Assembly: GCF_002975275.1 (NCBI RefSeq)
Contig: NZ_PCOQ01000004.1
Coordinates: 124,001-188,000 of the forward strand
Reading direction: 5' to 3'
DNA from: Achromobacter sp. MYb9
GTDB taxonomy: Bacteria > Pseudomonadota > Gammaproteobacteria > Burkholderiales > Burkholderiaceae_B
DNA: 64,000 nt
Positions within the stretch are counted from its first letter, which is position 1, and every line of letters starts with the position of its first letter. Position numbers and translations under genes: made by a program. Under the pieces are notes generated by a model, which was not told the origin of the DNA, searched no databases, and worked only from the letters and a program-made list of their open reading frames with translations. Positions 25,192 through 34,279 of the stretch are shown piece after piece.

Positions 25192-26679
25192 TCAGGCCGC
25201 GGCGGCCAGTTCGGCGCTTTTCGGGAAGAAAATGGCGCGGCTGGGATCAAAGCCGTACAACCCTTCGAAGGCGGCGGCGTCGGCAGCCAGCGCGCGCACC
25301 GACTCCAGGATGAAATCCGCCTTGGCGTCCGGCAGCAGCGCGCTGAAATTCAATCTGACAAAACCCGGCTTTTCAATTTCGCGGCCGTCGAGAATGGCCT
25401 GGCGCATTTGCAGCGACTGATCCTCGCCAATGTCGAGCAGGCGATGGACATAAGGTCCGGCGCATGCGCAGCCCCCGCGAGCCTGGATGCCGAAGCGGTC
25501 GCTCAACATGCGAGTGACCAATTGCTGATGCACGAAACCGCCCTTGCCGTTGCGCACCCGGAAGGAGAAGATCGGCAGACGCTGAGCCGTCAGCGAGCCC
25601 AGCAGTTCCAGATGCTCCACGTTTTTCCAGGCGTCAAGCGCCCGCTGCACGAAGCGCGCGTTGCGCTGCTGCATGAAATCGGCGCCCAGCGCTTCCTTCA
25701 CCAGCAGGACCAGCGCCGCGCGGATGTCGCCCACCACGTTGGGGGTGCCCGCTTCTTCGCGGGACTCCAGGCTGCCGCTGTAATCGTGGCCCACCGGCGA
25801 CACGAATTTGACGGTGCCGCCGCCCGGCCATGTCGGCGTCGTCTCCGTCACGGCGTCACGCCGCACGATCAGCACGCCGGAGGCGCCCGGGCCGCCAATG
25901 AACTTATGCGGCGAGAACACGATGGCATCAATCTGCGCATCCGCGGCCGGCGACATCTGGACTGGCAGGTACGGCGCGCCGCCGGCGTAGTCCCACAGCA
26001 TTTTTGCACCCGACCGCTTGACCAGGCGCGTGATGGCCGGGACGTCCGCGACGATGCCGGTCACGTTCGAAGCCGCCGACAGCGCGCAGACGACGAGCGT
26101 GCCATCGGGCGCTTGCAATGCGGCGGCCAACGCGGCCAGGTCCGGTCCGCCTTCGGCGTGTTCACCCAATTCGATAAGCTCGGCGCCGCATTCGCGCCAC
26201 GGCAGGATGTTCGAGTGATGTTCGTACGGGCCGATGATGACGCGGACCTTGCGGCCTGCCGCAATGGCTGCATGCACGCCGAACAGATGAACCAGCCGGT
26301 TGATGCCAGCCGTTGCGCCCGAGCCCGCGAAAATCACCGCATGCTCGTCGCCGGCGCCGCAGCACCGGCCGACGGCGGCGCGTGCTTCACGGCGCAAGCG
26401 CGTGACGAACCCACCGCAATAGGACGCCTCGGTGTGCGAGTTGGCGTAATACGGAAGCACTTGTTCGAGGATGAAGCGTTCTACCTGCATCAAGGCGCGG
26501 CCGGACGCGACGTAGTCGGCGTAGACCAGTGGTTTGGTGCCGAACGGGCCGTCGATGACGGCGTCCTTGCCGATGAGCCCTTCCGCCAGCGCCGCGGCGA
26601 CGTCGCCGGTTTTAAGGCTGTCTTGAAACTGCTGCAAGAGGCTGGGCTTGGCGGGCTGGGTCGCGATAGGCGTATTCAT
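25192..26679 (-). CDS. class V aminotransferase (cysteine-desulfurase-like), PLP-dependent
   Basis: A 495-residue fold-type I PLP enzyme. The Schiff-base lysine is in FSPHKFIGGPGASG, the phosphate-binding Ser/Thr set in FAGSGATAGINRL, and a Cys-rich loop RGGCACAGPYVHRLL is where desulfurases carry the catalytic cysteine. It is about 90 residues longer than SufS or NifS. A desulfurase or selenocysteine-lyase-like activity is plausible. It is divergent from an Lrp-type gene and likely controlled by it. Confidence 0.85.
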   Translation of the reverse strand: MNTPIATQPAKPSLLQQFQDSLKTGDVAAALAEGLIGKDAVIDGPFGTKPLVYADYVASGRALMQVERFILEQVLPYYANSHTEASYCGGFVTRLRREARAAVGRCCGAGDEHAVIFAGSGATAGINRLVHLFGVHAAIAAGRKVRVIIGPYEHHSNILPWRECGAELIELGEHAEGGPDLAALAAALQAPDGTLVVCALSAASNVTGIVADVPAITRLVKRSGAKMLWDYAGGAPYLPVQMSPAADAQIDAIVFSPHKFIGGPGASGVLIVRRDAVTETTPTWPGGGTVKFVSPVGHDYSGSLESREEAGTPNVVGDIRAALVLLVKEALGADFMQQRNARFVQRALDAWKNVEHLELLGSLTAQRLPIFSFRVRNGKGGFVHQQLVTRMLSDRFGIQARGGCACAGPYVHRLLDIGEDQSLQMRQAILDGREIEKPGFVRLNFSALLPDAKADFILESVRALAADAAAFEGLYGFDPSRAIFFPKSAELAAAA

Positions 26680-26746
26680 GATGGTGCGGGTTCCGATGGA
26701 TTCAGAAATATCATACGATGGAAGCCATGATGAAACATCACCGATA

Positions 26747-26767
26747 TTTTGCGTAAATTACGCAAAA
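26747..26767. promoter_or_regulatory. perfect 21-bp palindrome, probable Lrp-type operator
   Basis: Two exact 10-bp arms, TTTTGCGTAA (26747-26756) and TTACGCAAAA (26758-26767), flank a single A. It lies in the 97-nt gap between the divergent aminotransferase and Lrp/AsnC genes, 9 nt upstream of the regulator's ATG. A local dimeric regulator site is the natural reading. Confidence 0.7.
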
Positions 26768-26776
26768 ACAGATCAT

Positions 26777-27262
26777 ATGATCGAACAAATGGAAAAAATA
26801 GATAAACTTGATCTAAGTATCATTGCTTGCCTGCAAAAAGACGGCGCGCTGTCTCAGCGCGAGCTGGCGGATCGGGTGGGTTTGTCGCAAAACGCGTGCT
26901 GGCGCCGGTTGCAGCGCCTGAATGCCTGCGGGATCATCCGCGGCACCCGGGCAGAGGTCAGCCTGGCGGCACTGGGGCTGGACTTGACCGTGTTCGTGAT
27001 GATCCGGACCAGCCATCACGCCAAGGCGTGGGCCGACGGGTTCCGCGAGCATGTCGAGCGCCTGCCCGAAGTCACCGAGTTCTACCGCATTGGCGGTGAC
27101 TGGGACTACCTGATCAAAGTCGTCTGCCGCGGCATGGCGGGATATGATCGCTTCTATCAAAAACTGATTACAGATTTTGAGTTGTCGACCGTGACGGGCT
27201 TCTTCAGCATGGAAGCGATTATTGAGAACCGGCCGCCAGACCTGCGGGTACTGGAAGGTTGA
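26777..27262 (+). CDS. Lrp/AsnC-family transcriptional regulator
   Basis: A 161-residue regulator. An N-terminal helix-turn-helix (LSQRELADRVGLSQNACWRRLQRL) precedes a RAM ligand-binding domain with VTEFYRIGGDWDYLIKVVC. A start at 26789 (MEKIDK) is an equal alternative. It is divergent from the class V aminotransferase, a standard arrangement for local amino-acid-responsive control, and a perfect palindrome sits between them. The ligand is likely an amino acid, possibly the enzyme's substrate. Confidence 0.93.
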   Translation: MIEQMEKIDKLDLSIIACLQKDGALSQRELADRVGLSQNACWRRLQRLNACGIIRGTRAEVSLAALGLDLTVFVMIRTSHHAKAWADGFREHVERLPEVTEFYRIGGDWDYLIKVVCRGMAGYDRFYQKLITDFELSTVTGFFSMEAIIENRPPDLRVLEG

Positions 27263-27423
27263 GGCCTGCGTTTGCCCCTCGGAACTTTCCGGGGCCGTCC
27301 CGATCGAACTCCCATCATTCCCCTCGCGGAGCCCTGCCCGGCCATGATTCTTTAAGCCCTCCCCCCTGATCCTCCTTGCCGCGTGATGCGGACAAGGTGT
27401 CTCATCGACCCGGAGCGCTTTCC

Positions 27424-29115
27424 ATGGCCCAGCATCCCCACGCGCCGCATCAGGCGCACCTCCTGCCGCCCGCGGCCCCGCCCTTTCTCAGCCTGCACCA
27501 CATCAGCCACGCACTGCCCGACGGCCGCGTGCTGCTGGACGACATCAGCCATGACTTTTCAACGGCACGCCACGGCCTGATTGGCCGCAACGGCGCCGGC
27601 AAGTCGCTGCTGCTGGGCCTGCTGCACGGTGATTTCCCGCCGCAGTCCGGCCGGGTCGTGCGCCATGGGCAGATCGCCTATGTGCCGCAGACGTTGCCGC
27701 AAGAACCAGGTGTGACGCTGGCCGACGTCGCGGGTATCGCCTCGATCCTCCGCGCGCAGGCGAACCTGGCATCCGGCAGCGCGCGGCAGGAGGACTTCGA
27801 CGTGGCCGACGGCCATTGGCTGATCCGCGACGAATGGGCGCGGATGCTTGCCGACGCCGGCCTGCCCGGCTGGACGCCCGAGCATCCCGCGCACGCCGCA
27901 AGCGGCGGCGAACTGACCCGGGTGGCGCTGGCCGGCGCACTGCTGCAAAATCCCGACGGGCTACTGCTGGACGAACCCAGCAACCATCTGGATTCGCGCG
28001 CGCGCGACTGGTTGTTAGCGCGGATCGCCGACTGCCGTGGCGGGCTGATCGTTGTCAGTCACGACCGCGCCTTGCTGGACGCCATGTCGCATATCGTGCA
28101 GTTGGACAACGGCAAGCTCAACGGCCACGCCGGCAATTACCGTGCATGGCAAGCACAGCGCGATCGGCAAGCCGCGGCCGCCGAAACCACGCTGGCCCAT
28201 GCCCGCCACGAACGCGCGGCCGGGCTTCGTGCCCTGCGCCAGCAACACGACGCACAGCAGCAGCGCAACGCCCGGCACGCGCGCCAGGCCCGCGACGCCA
28301 ACCAGGCCCCCATCCTGCTAGGCATGAAAAGGGCGAACGCCGAAGGGCATGTGGGCCGCGAACGCCAGCGCCGCGACCAGGCCCGCGCCAACCTGGATCA
28401 GGCCGTCCAGCAGGCCGCCGCGCGCGTCGCGGTTGCGCCGGGCATCGCGTTGGCCTTGCCGGAGACGGCGGTGCCGAATGGCCGCCGGGTGCTACACCTG
28501 CATGGCGCCGTCGCACCCTTCCCGCAGGACGCCCCCGCGCTGGACCTGACCTTGTCCGGCCCGTTCAGGCTCGCGATCCAAGGGCCAAACGGCTGCGGCA
28601 AGAGCACCTTGCTGGCGATGCTGGCGGGCGAACAGGCGCCGTGCCGCGGCGTCTGCGATGTCCGCGTCCCGACTGCCATGTTGGACCAGCGGGCCTCTAC
28701 GCTGCCGCCCGACCGCTCCTTGATGCAAACCCTGGCGGCTTTGGGCGCGACCCTGGCGGAAGGCGAACTGCGCAGCCGCCTGGCGCTGCTAGGGCTGGGG
28801 CCTGTGCAGGTGCAGGCGTTCGCCACCACGCTAAGCGGCGGCGAGCGCATCAAGGCAGCGCTTGCCTGTGCCCTGTGGCGCGAGCAGCCCGCCCAGTTGC
28901 TGTTGCTGGATGAACCCACCAACCATCTGGACCTTGCGTCGACGCAAGCGTTGGAGCAAGCGCTGGCGGGCTATCCGGGCGCCCTGGCGGTCGTGTCGCA
29001 CGATGCCGCCTTCCTGGCGGCCATCGCCCCCACGCACCGGCTGTCCTGGGCGCCAGACGGGTGGCGGTTGCTGGAACAAGGCGCAGGCGGCGGCCTTAAC
29101 AACGAGCGGGCATAA
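27424..29115 (+). CDS. ABC-F family ATPase
   Basis: A 563-residue soluble protein with two ABC domains and no membrane segment. Domain 1 has GRNGAGKS, signature ASGGELTRVAL and DEPSNHLD; domain 2 has GPNGCGKST, LSGGERIKAAL and DEPTNHLD. The linker is charged and helical (Arg/Ala/Gln-rich), as in factors that reach into the ribosome E site. Members are translation factors or ribosome-protection resistance proteins; which applies cannot be told here. The frame opens at 27376, but ATG 27424 begins the conserved part. Confidence 0.92.
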   Translation: MAQHPHAPHQAHLLPPAAPPFLSLHHISHALPDGRVLLDDISHDFSTARHGLIGRNGAGKSLLLGLLHGDFPPQSGRVVRHGQIAYVPQTLPQEPGVTLADVAGIASILRAQANLASGSARQEDFDVADGHWLIRDEWARMLADAGLPGWTPEHPAHAASGGELTRVALAGALLQNPDGLLLDEPSNHLDSRARDWLLARIADCRGGLIVVSHDRALLDAMSHIVQLDNGKLNGHAGNYRAWQAQRDRQAAAAETTLAHARHERAAGLRALRQQHDAQQQRNARHARQARDANQAPILLGMKRANAEGHVGRERQRRDQARANLDQAVQQAAARVAVAPGIALALPETAVPNGRRVLHLHGAVAPFPQDAPALDLTLSGPFRLAIQGPNGCGKSTLLAMLAGEQAPCRGVCDVRVPTAMLDQRASTLPPDRSLMQTLAALGATLAEGELRSRLALLGLGPVQVQAFATTLSGGERIKAALACALWREQPAQLLLLDEPTNHLDLASTQALEQALAGYPGALAVVSHDAAFLAAIAPTHRLSWAPDGWRLLEQGAGGGLNNERA

Positions 29116-29223
29116 CCGCGGCGCTTCTTATCGCTGCGGGTTATCCCGAATGCCTCCATATCTACAAATCGTCAATAATTCGCCAACGTTTTGTCATCGA
29201 ACCGTCCCTTATCCGCCTTATCC

Positions 29224-29736
29224 ATGTCTGTATCCGTCCGGGACGCCATTGTTTCCTCTGCTCATCTCGCCTCGTCCGCCCCGGAATTGTCCGAGGTGGA
29301 ATTCGGGCTGATCATCGCGTCTCACGCCTTCAACCGCTGGATGGTGCGATGCATGGCCTGCGCGGGCTTGCCGGAATTGACCTCGCTGGACATCCTGGTG
29401 CTTAACCATGTGTTCCACCGTGGCCGCGGCAAGAAGCTGGCGGATATCTGCTTCACGCTGAATGTCGAAGACACCCACCTGGTGAACTATTCGCTGAAGA
29501 AGCTGGAGCGGCTGGGGGTGGTGCAAAGCGCCAAGACGGGCAAGGAAGTGATCTACACCACCACCGAAGCCGGCGCCGCCGCCATTCAGCGCTACGCCGA
29601 AGTGCGCGAGCAATGCCTCGTCAAATCGTTCATCGACTCCCCTGCCGCGGACGACGCCAACCATCAATTGGCCAACACCCTGCGCACGCTGTCGGGCCTG
29701 TACGACCAGGCTGCCCGCGCCGCCACCTCGCTGTGA
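29224..29736 (+). CDS. MarR-like winged-helix regulator
   Basis: A 170-residue regulator with a winged helix (ELTSLDILVLNHVFHRGRGKKLADICFTLNVEDTHLVNYSLKKLERLGVV). The wing is KTGKEVIYTTTEAG. The start at 29224 is chosen over a TTG at 29191; neither has a strong ribosome site. It lies 9 nt upstream of the peptide ABC ATPase gene, so it probably controls that operon from within it. The ligand is unknown. Confidence 0.85.
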   Translation: MSVSVRDAIVSSAHLASSAPELSEVEFGLIIASHAFNRWMVRCMACAGLPELTSLDILVLNHVFHRGRGKKLADICFTLNVEDTHLVNYSLKKLERLGVVQSAKTGKEVIYTTTEAGAAAIQRYAEVREQCLVKSFIDSPAADDANHQLANTLRTLSGLYDQAARAATSL

Positions 29737-29745
29737 GAATCCACG

Positions 29746-31599
29746 TTGTCTAGCACTACTGCCTCTTCGTCCGCCCCGTTGTTGTCCGTCCGCGGCGTAT
29801 CGGTCGATTTCAATACCGAGACGGGCGTGTTCCGCGCCGTCGATAGCCTGGACTTCGATGTCCGGCCGGGCAGGACGCTGGCGATCGTCGGCGAATCCGG
29901 CTCGGGCAAGTCGGTCACGTCCATGGCGATCATGCGGTTGACGGACTACACCAGCGGCCGCATCGCCACGGGCCAGATCCTGTTCCGCGACAACGACGGC
30001 CGCGAAACCGACCTGACGACCGCCACCGACGAGCAGATGCGCGCGATCCGCGGCAACGACATCGCGATGATCTTCCAGGAGCCGATGACGTCGCTGAACC
30101 CGGTGTTCACGATCGGCGACCAGATCGTCGAGGCCATCATGCTGCACCAGCAGCTGTCGCGCTCGGCCGCGCGCCAGTCGGCGCGCAAGCTGCTTGAGAA
30201 GGTGCGCCTGCCGGACGCCGAGCAATTGCTGGACCGGTATCCCCACCAGTTGTCCGGCGGCATGCGCCAACGCGTGATGATCGCGATGGCGCTGTCGTGC
30301 CAGCCGCGTCTGTTGATCGCCGACGAGCCGACCACCGCGCTGGACGTGACCATCCAGGCGCAAATCCTGAATACCATCCGCGAATTGCAGCGCGACCTGG
30401 GCACCGCCGTCATCTTCATCACTCACGATATGGGCGTGGTGGCCGAGATGGCCGACGATGTGGTCGTGATGCTGCGCGGCAAGAAGGTCGAGCAAGGCAC
30501 CGTCGACGAGATCTTCAATGCGCCCAAGCATCCCTACACCCGCGCGCTGCTGGCCGCGGTGCCGCGCCTGGGCAGCCTGACCGGCAGCGACCTGCCGCTG
30601 CGCACGCCACAAACGGTGCTGGACGGCGACACCTTGCGTGAAGTGGGTGAAACACGCGAACAGGACACCGCGCGCTACGACGAGCCGGTGCTGCGCGTGG
30701 AAAAGCTGACCACCCGTTTCGATGTGGGCCACAACCTGTTCGGCCGCGTCACGCATCGCGTGCATGCGGTCGAAGAGGTGAGCTTTGACGTTTACCCCGG
30801 TGAGACACTCGCGCTGGTGGGCGAGTCGGGTAGCGGCAAGTCCACCATCGGCAAGACCTTGCAGCAACTGGTGGCGCCGACCTCGGGCGCGGTGCGGTAC
30901 AACGGCCAGGACGTCTTCTCGATGGATGCCGCCGGCCGCCAGCGCCTGCGCCAGGAGATCCAGTACATTTTCCAGGACCCCTACGCGTCGCTGGACCCGC
31001 GCAAGACGGTGGAATTCAGCATCGCCGAGCCCATTCGCACGCACGGCCTCTTGAACGGCGACGCGGCCATCGCCCGCCGCGTGGGCGAATTGCTTGAGCA
31101 AGTGGGTCTGAAGCCCGAGCACGCCAAACGCTATCCGCACGAATTCTCGGGCGGCCAGCGTCAGCGCGTGTGCATCGCACGCGCATTGGCCAGCAACCCC
31201 AAGCTGATCATCGCCGACGAATCCGTGTCGGCGCTGGACGTGTCCATCCAGGCGCAGATCCTGAACCTGTTGATGGACCTGCAGAAAGACCGCGGCCTGT
31301 CCTACCTGTTCATCACGCACGACATGGCCGTGGTGGAAAAAGTCAGCCACCGCGTGGCCGTGCTGTACCTGGGCCAGATCGTGGAACTGGGCACGCGCCG
31401 GCAGATTTTCGAATCGCCGCAGCATGCCTACACCCGCAAACTGCTGGCTGCGGTGCCGGTGGCCGAGCCCGGCCGCCACATCGACACGTCGTTGATCGAA
31501 GGCGAAATCCCCAGTCCCGTCCGCCGCGTGGGCGACGAGCCCGCCATCATTCCCCTGATCGAATTCGCGCCCGGCCACCAAGTGGCCCGGGCGGCCTGA
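29746..31599 (+). CDS. peptide ABC transporter, fused double ATPase (DppD-DppF/GsiA-like)
   Basis: A 617-residue protein with both nucleotide-binding domains of a peptide importer in one chain. Domain 1 has [28 protein letters not shown] and [10 protein letters not shown]; domain 2 has [27 protein letters not shown] and [10 protein letters not shown]. Each ends with the oligopeptide-type tail (HPYTRALL and HAYTRKLL). The start is a TTG; no upstream ATG is available and the next Met is inside domain 1. It powers the two permeases downstream. Confidence 0.95.
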   Translation: MSSTTASSSAPLLSVRGVSVDFNTETGVFRAVDSLDFDVRPGRTLAIVGESGSGKSVTSMAIMRLTDYTSGRIATGQILFRDNDGRETDLTTATDEQMRAIRGNDIAMIFQEPMTSLNPVFTIGDQIVEAIMLHQQLSRSAARQSARKLLEKVRLPDAEQLLDRYPHQLSGGMRQRVMIAMALSCQPRLLIADEPTTALDVTIQAQILNTIRELQRDLGTAVIFITHDMGVVAEMADDVVVMLRGKKVEQGTVDEIFNAPKHPYTRALLAAVPRLGSLTGSDLPLRTPQTVLDGDTLREVGETREQDTARYDEPVLRVEKLTTRFDVGHNLFGRVTHRVHAVEEVSFDVYPGETLALVGESGSGKSTIGKTLQQLVAPTSGAVRYNGQDVFSMDAAGRQRLRQEIQYIFQDPYASLDPRKTVEFSIAEPIRTHGLLNGDAAIARRVGELLEQVGLKPEHAKRYPHEFSGGQRQRVCIARALASNPKLIIADESVSALDVSIQAQILNLLMDLQKDRGLSYLFITHDMAVVEKVSHRVAVLYLGQIVELGTRRQIFESPQHAYTRKLLAAVPVAEPGRHIDTSLIEGEIPSPVRRVGDEPAIIPLIEFAPGHQVARAA

Positions 31600-31649
31600 A
31601 GCCTTTTTATTCCCTCGGCCCGACCCGACTTCCCGTCCCTGGAGCGAAC

Positions 31650-33182
31650 ATGCAATCCCTACGCACCACCTTCACCGCCGCCGCCCTGACCCTGGCGCTG
31701 GGCGGCGCGATGCCCGCCGTCTTCTCGACCGCGCATGCCGCGGGCACGCTCAGCGTGGCCATCAACCAGGACCCGGGAAGCTGGGATCCGATCGACACCT
31801 TCGTGACCTTCTGGGGTTCCGTGGGCGGCAACCTGTACGACGGCCTGACGATGCGCGGCGCCGACCTGAAGCTGCAACCGGGCCTGGCCACCAGCTGGGA
31901 ATACCTGGACGACAACAAGCGCCTGCGCTTCAAGCTGCGCGAAGGCGTCAAGTTCCACAATGGCGAACCCTTCAACGCCGAAGCGGTGAAGTTCACGTTC
32001 GAACGCCTGCTGGGCGCGGAAGGCGCCAAGGGACCGCAAAAGTCCAACTACGACTCGATCGGCGAGATCAAGGTGGTGGACGAACACACCGTCGACTTCA
32101 TCCTGAAGCAGCCCGATCCGGTGCTGCTGACCAAGCTGGCCGGCTACGGCGCCATGATCGTGCCGCCGAAGTACATCAAGGAAAAGGGCGAAGACTTCTT
32201 CAACACGAACCCGGTCGGCACCGGCCCGTTCAAGTTCGAAAGCTACCAGCCCAAGGTCAACGTGACCCTGGCGCGCAATGATGAATACTGGGGCGGCAAG
32301 CCCAAGCTGGACAAGGTGGTGTACCGCTTCATCGGCGAACCCGGCACCCAGGTCGCCGAACTGCAAGCCGGCCGCATCGACATCGCCACGCTGATACCGC
32401 TGGGCTTGATCGAAACCGTGAAGAAGTCCGGCAACGCGGACGTCATCTCGACCGGCGGCCCCGTGGCCTTCGCGCTGCGCTACAACACCAAGGGCGGCAT
32501 CACCCAGAACCGCGACGTGCGCCGCGCCCTGATCATGGCGGTCGACCGCGAAGCCATCGTCAAGCAGCTGCTGCTGGGCCAGGCCAAGGCTATTGCCAGC
32601 TTCCAGGGCCCGCAGTCCTTCGGCTACAACCCCGAGCAAAAGCCCCTGCCCTTCAACCCCGCCGAAGCCAAGAAGTTGCTGGCGGCGGCCGGCGTGAAGC
32701 CGGGCGCCACCGTGCAGATCGACGTGCGCGGCAGCGATTCGAACTTCCGCGAAGTGGCCCAGGCCGTGTCGGGCTACCTGCAAGCCGTGGGCGTGCGCGC
32801 CACCATCAAGCCGTATGAAACCGGCGTGCTGCTCAATGACATCATCCCGGGCGGCAAGACGGGCGAAATGTGGCAGAACCAATGGGGCGGCTGGACGTAT
32901 GACTACGACAACACCGCATACCTGATGTACCACACGGGCCAGAAGTGGAACCCGTACGACAACGACGCCAAGCTCAACGGCATGCTGGAAGCGCAACGCA
33001 CCGTCTACGACGTGAAGAAGCGCGAGGCCATGCTGCAGGAAATCGCCGGCTATGTCGCCGACCAGGCGCTGGAGTTGCCGCTGTACAGCCTGAACACGAT
33101 CGTGGGCGTGAACAAGCGCGTGAAGAACCTGGAAGTGCCCGGCGACATCCGCTTCCGTTTCCTTGAAGCCAGCGTGGAGTAG
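31650..33182 (+). CDS. peptide ABC transporter substrate-binding protein (SBP family 5)
   Basis: A 510-residue periplasmic receptor with a signal peptide ending near residue 30 (STAHAAG). Family signatures are LATSWEYLDDNKRLRFKLREGVKFHNGEPFNAEAVKFT and VGTGPFKFESY. Family 5 receptors bind di- or oligopeptides, opines or glutathione. The start at 31650 has GGAG upstream. It lies 50 nt after the ATPase gene and 168 nt before the permease; that gap holds repeats and hairpins that could protect this message. Confidence 0.95.
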   Translation: MQSLRTTFTAAALTLALGGAMPAVFSTAHAAGTLSVAINQDPGSWDPIDTFVTFWGSVGGNLYDGLTMRGADLKLQPGLATSWEYLDDNKRLRFKLREGVKFHNGEPFNAEAVKFTFERLLGAEGAKGPQKSNYDSIGEIKVVDEHTVDFILKQPDPVLLTKLAGYGAMIVPPKYIKEKGEDFFNTNPVGTGPFKFESYQPKVNVTLARNDEYWGGKPKLDKVVYRFIGEPGTQVAELQAGRIDIATLIPLGLIETVKKSGNADVISTGGPVAFALRYNTKGGITQNRDVRRALIMAVDREAIVKQLLLGQAKAIASFQGPQSFGYNPEQKPLPFNPAEAKKLLAAAGVKPGATVQIDVRGSDSNFREVAQAVSGYLQAVGVRATIKPYETGVLLNDIIPGGKTGEMWQNQWGGWTYDYDNTAYLMYHTGQKWNPYDNDAKLNGMLEAQRTVYDVKKREAMLQEIAGYVADQALELPLYSLNTIVGVNKRVKNLEVPGDIRFRFLEASVE

Positions 33183-33193
33183 CGTTCCCCCCC

Positions 33194-33223
33194 GAAGCGC
33201 TGCCGCGCTTCCCCCCAGGGGGC
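33194..33223. repeat. GC-rich hairpin repeat after the binding-protein gene
   Basis: GAAGCGC (33194-33200), TGCC loop, GCGCTTC (33205-33211), directly followed by a C6-AG6-like dyad to 33223. Hairpins of this composition (a GAAGCGC stem beside C and G runs) recur between genes in many Burkholderiales, from my general memory of such genomes. Only one copy is in this window. Confidence 0.5.
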
Positions 33224-33323
33224 ATGCCTCGGGACCGGCAAAGCCGGATCCCTGGCATCCCGCTGGTGCGATACCCGTTGAAGCATCGACGATGCCCGTT
33301 GAAGCCATAACATTACCGACCCT

Positions 33324-33341
33324 CTCCGGTGCAAGCCGGAG
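33324..33341 (+). other. short hairpin overlapping the permease ribosome site
   Basis: CTCCGG (33324-33329) pairs with CCGGAG (33336-33341) over a six-base loop. The right arm contains the GGAG that serves the permease ATG at 33351, so folding could limit permease translation relative to the receptor. Confidence 0.45.
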
Positions 33342-33350
33342 CGGCGCCTT

Positions 33351-34274
33351 ATGACCGGATTTCTCATTAAACGCGTGTTGCAGGCGGTCTTCGTGATCGT
33401 CGCCGTGACGCTGCTTGTCTCGTATGCCGTGCGCCTGACCGGCGACCCCGCGCTGATGCTCAGCCAGGGATCGGGCAGCGTCACCGAACAAGACCTGGCC
33501 AATATCCGCCAGGCGCTGGGCCTGAACCGGCCGTTCCACGAGCAATATCTGTCTTATATGCAGGGCCTCCTGCATGGCGACTTCGGCCGCAGCTTCATGG
33601 GCGGCACGTCGGTCGCCAAGCTGATCGGCGACGCCCTGCCCGCCACCCTGATGCTGGCCTTCACGTCGCTGATCTTCTCGATCCTGATCTCTTTGCCCCT
33701 GGGCATCCAGGCGGCCATCAAGCGCGGCAAGGCAACCGACCAGGCCATCCGCATCCTGTCGCTGGTGGGGTTGTCATTCCCCAACTTCTGGCTGGCGCTA
33801 ATGCTGGTCCTGCTGCTGTCGATCACGTTCCCGCTGCTGCCGCCTTCGGGCTGGAGCGGGCCCGCCAGCCTGATCCTGCCGTCCTTGACGATGGCCATCA
33901 TCCTCAGCGCCACCAATATCCGCCTGGTTCGCACCACGATGCTGGAAACGCTGTCGGCGCAGTACATCATGGTGGCGCGCAGCAAGGGCCTGAAGGAACG
34001 CGTGGTGCTGTACAAGCATGCGCTGCGCAATTGCGCGATTCCGCTGATCACCTATCTGGGCCTGCAGTTCGGCGGCTTGATCGGCGGCATCGTCGTCATC
34101 GAGATGGTGTTCAACTGGCCCGGTCTGGGCACCCTGGCGTTCGACGCCATTTCCGGGCGCGACTACCCGGTGCTGCAGGGCACGGTCACCGTGCTGGCCA
34201 CCGTCATCGTCCTGGTCAACCTGATCGTCGACATCGCCTACGGCATCGTCGATCCCCGTATCCGCACGCGGTAA
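33351..34274 (+). CDS. peptide ABC transporter permease (DppB-like)
   Basis: A 307-residue inner-membrane permease with about six helices. The N-terminus (FLIKRVLQAVFVIVAVTLLVSYAVRLTGDPA) is typical of DppB. The ATPase-coupling EAA loop reads YIMVARSKGLKERVVLYKHALRNCAIPLI. It pairs with the DppC-like protein encoded 5 nt downstream to form the channel. Confidence 0.95.
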   Translation: MTGFLIKRVLQAVFVIVAVTLLVSYAVRLTGDPALMLSQGSGSVTEQDLANIRQALGLNRPFHEQYLSYMQGLLHGDFGRSFMGGTSVAKLIGDALPATLMLAFTSLIFSILISLPLGIQAAIKRGKATDQAIRILSLVGLSFPNFWLALMLVLLLSITFPLLPPSGWSGPASLILPSLTMAIILSATNIRLVRTTMLETLSAQYIMVARSKGLKERVVLYKHALRNCAIPLITYLGLQFGGLIGGIVVIEMVFNWPGLGTLAFDAISGRDYPVLQGTVTVLATVIVLVNLIVDIAYGIVDPRIRTR

Positions 34275-34279
34275 GCCTT

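Noticed and set aside
29112-29144. Terminator after the ABC-F gene
   Set aside because: ATAACC and GGTTAT can pair with an inner stem, but there is a bulge, a wobble pair and no T-run, so I do not list it as a terminator.
29218-31581. A 787-codon open frame opposite the MarR and double-ATPase genes
   Set aside because: It is fully antisense to two well-supported genes, and the translation has no recognisable fold. It is a codon-bias artefact.
31659-33575. A 638-codon open frame opposite the peptide receptor gene
   Set aside because: Antisense shadow of the SBP gene. The forward frame has a signal peptide and family motifs; this one has none.
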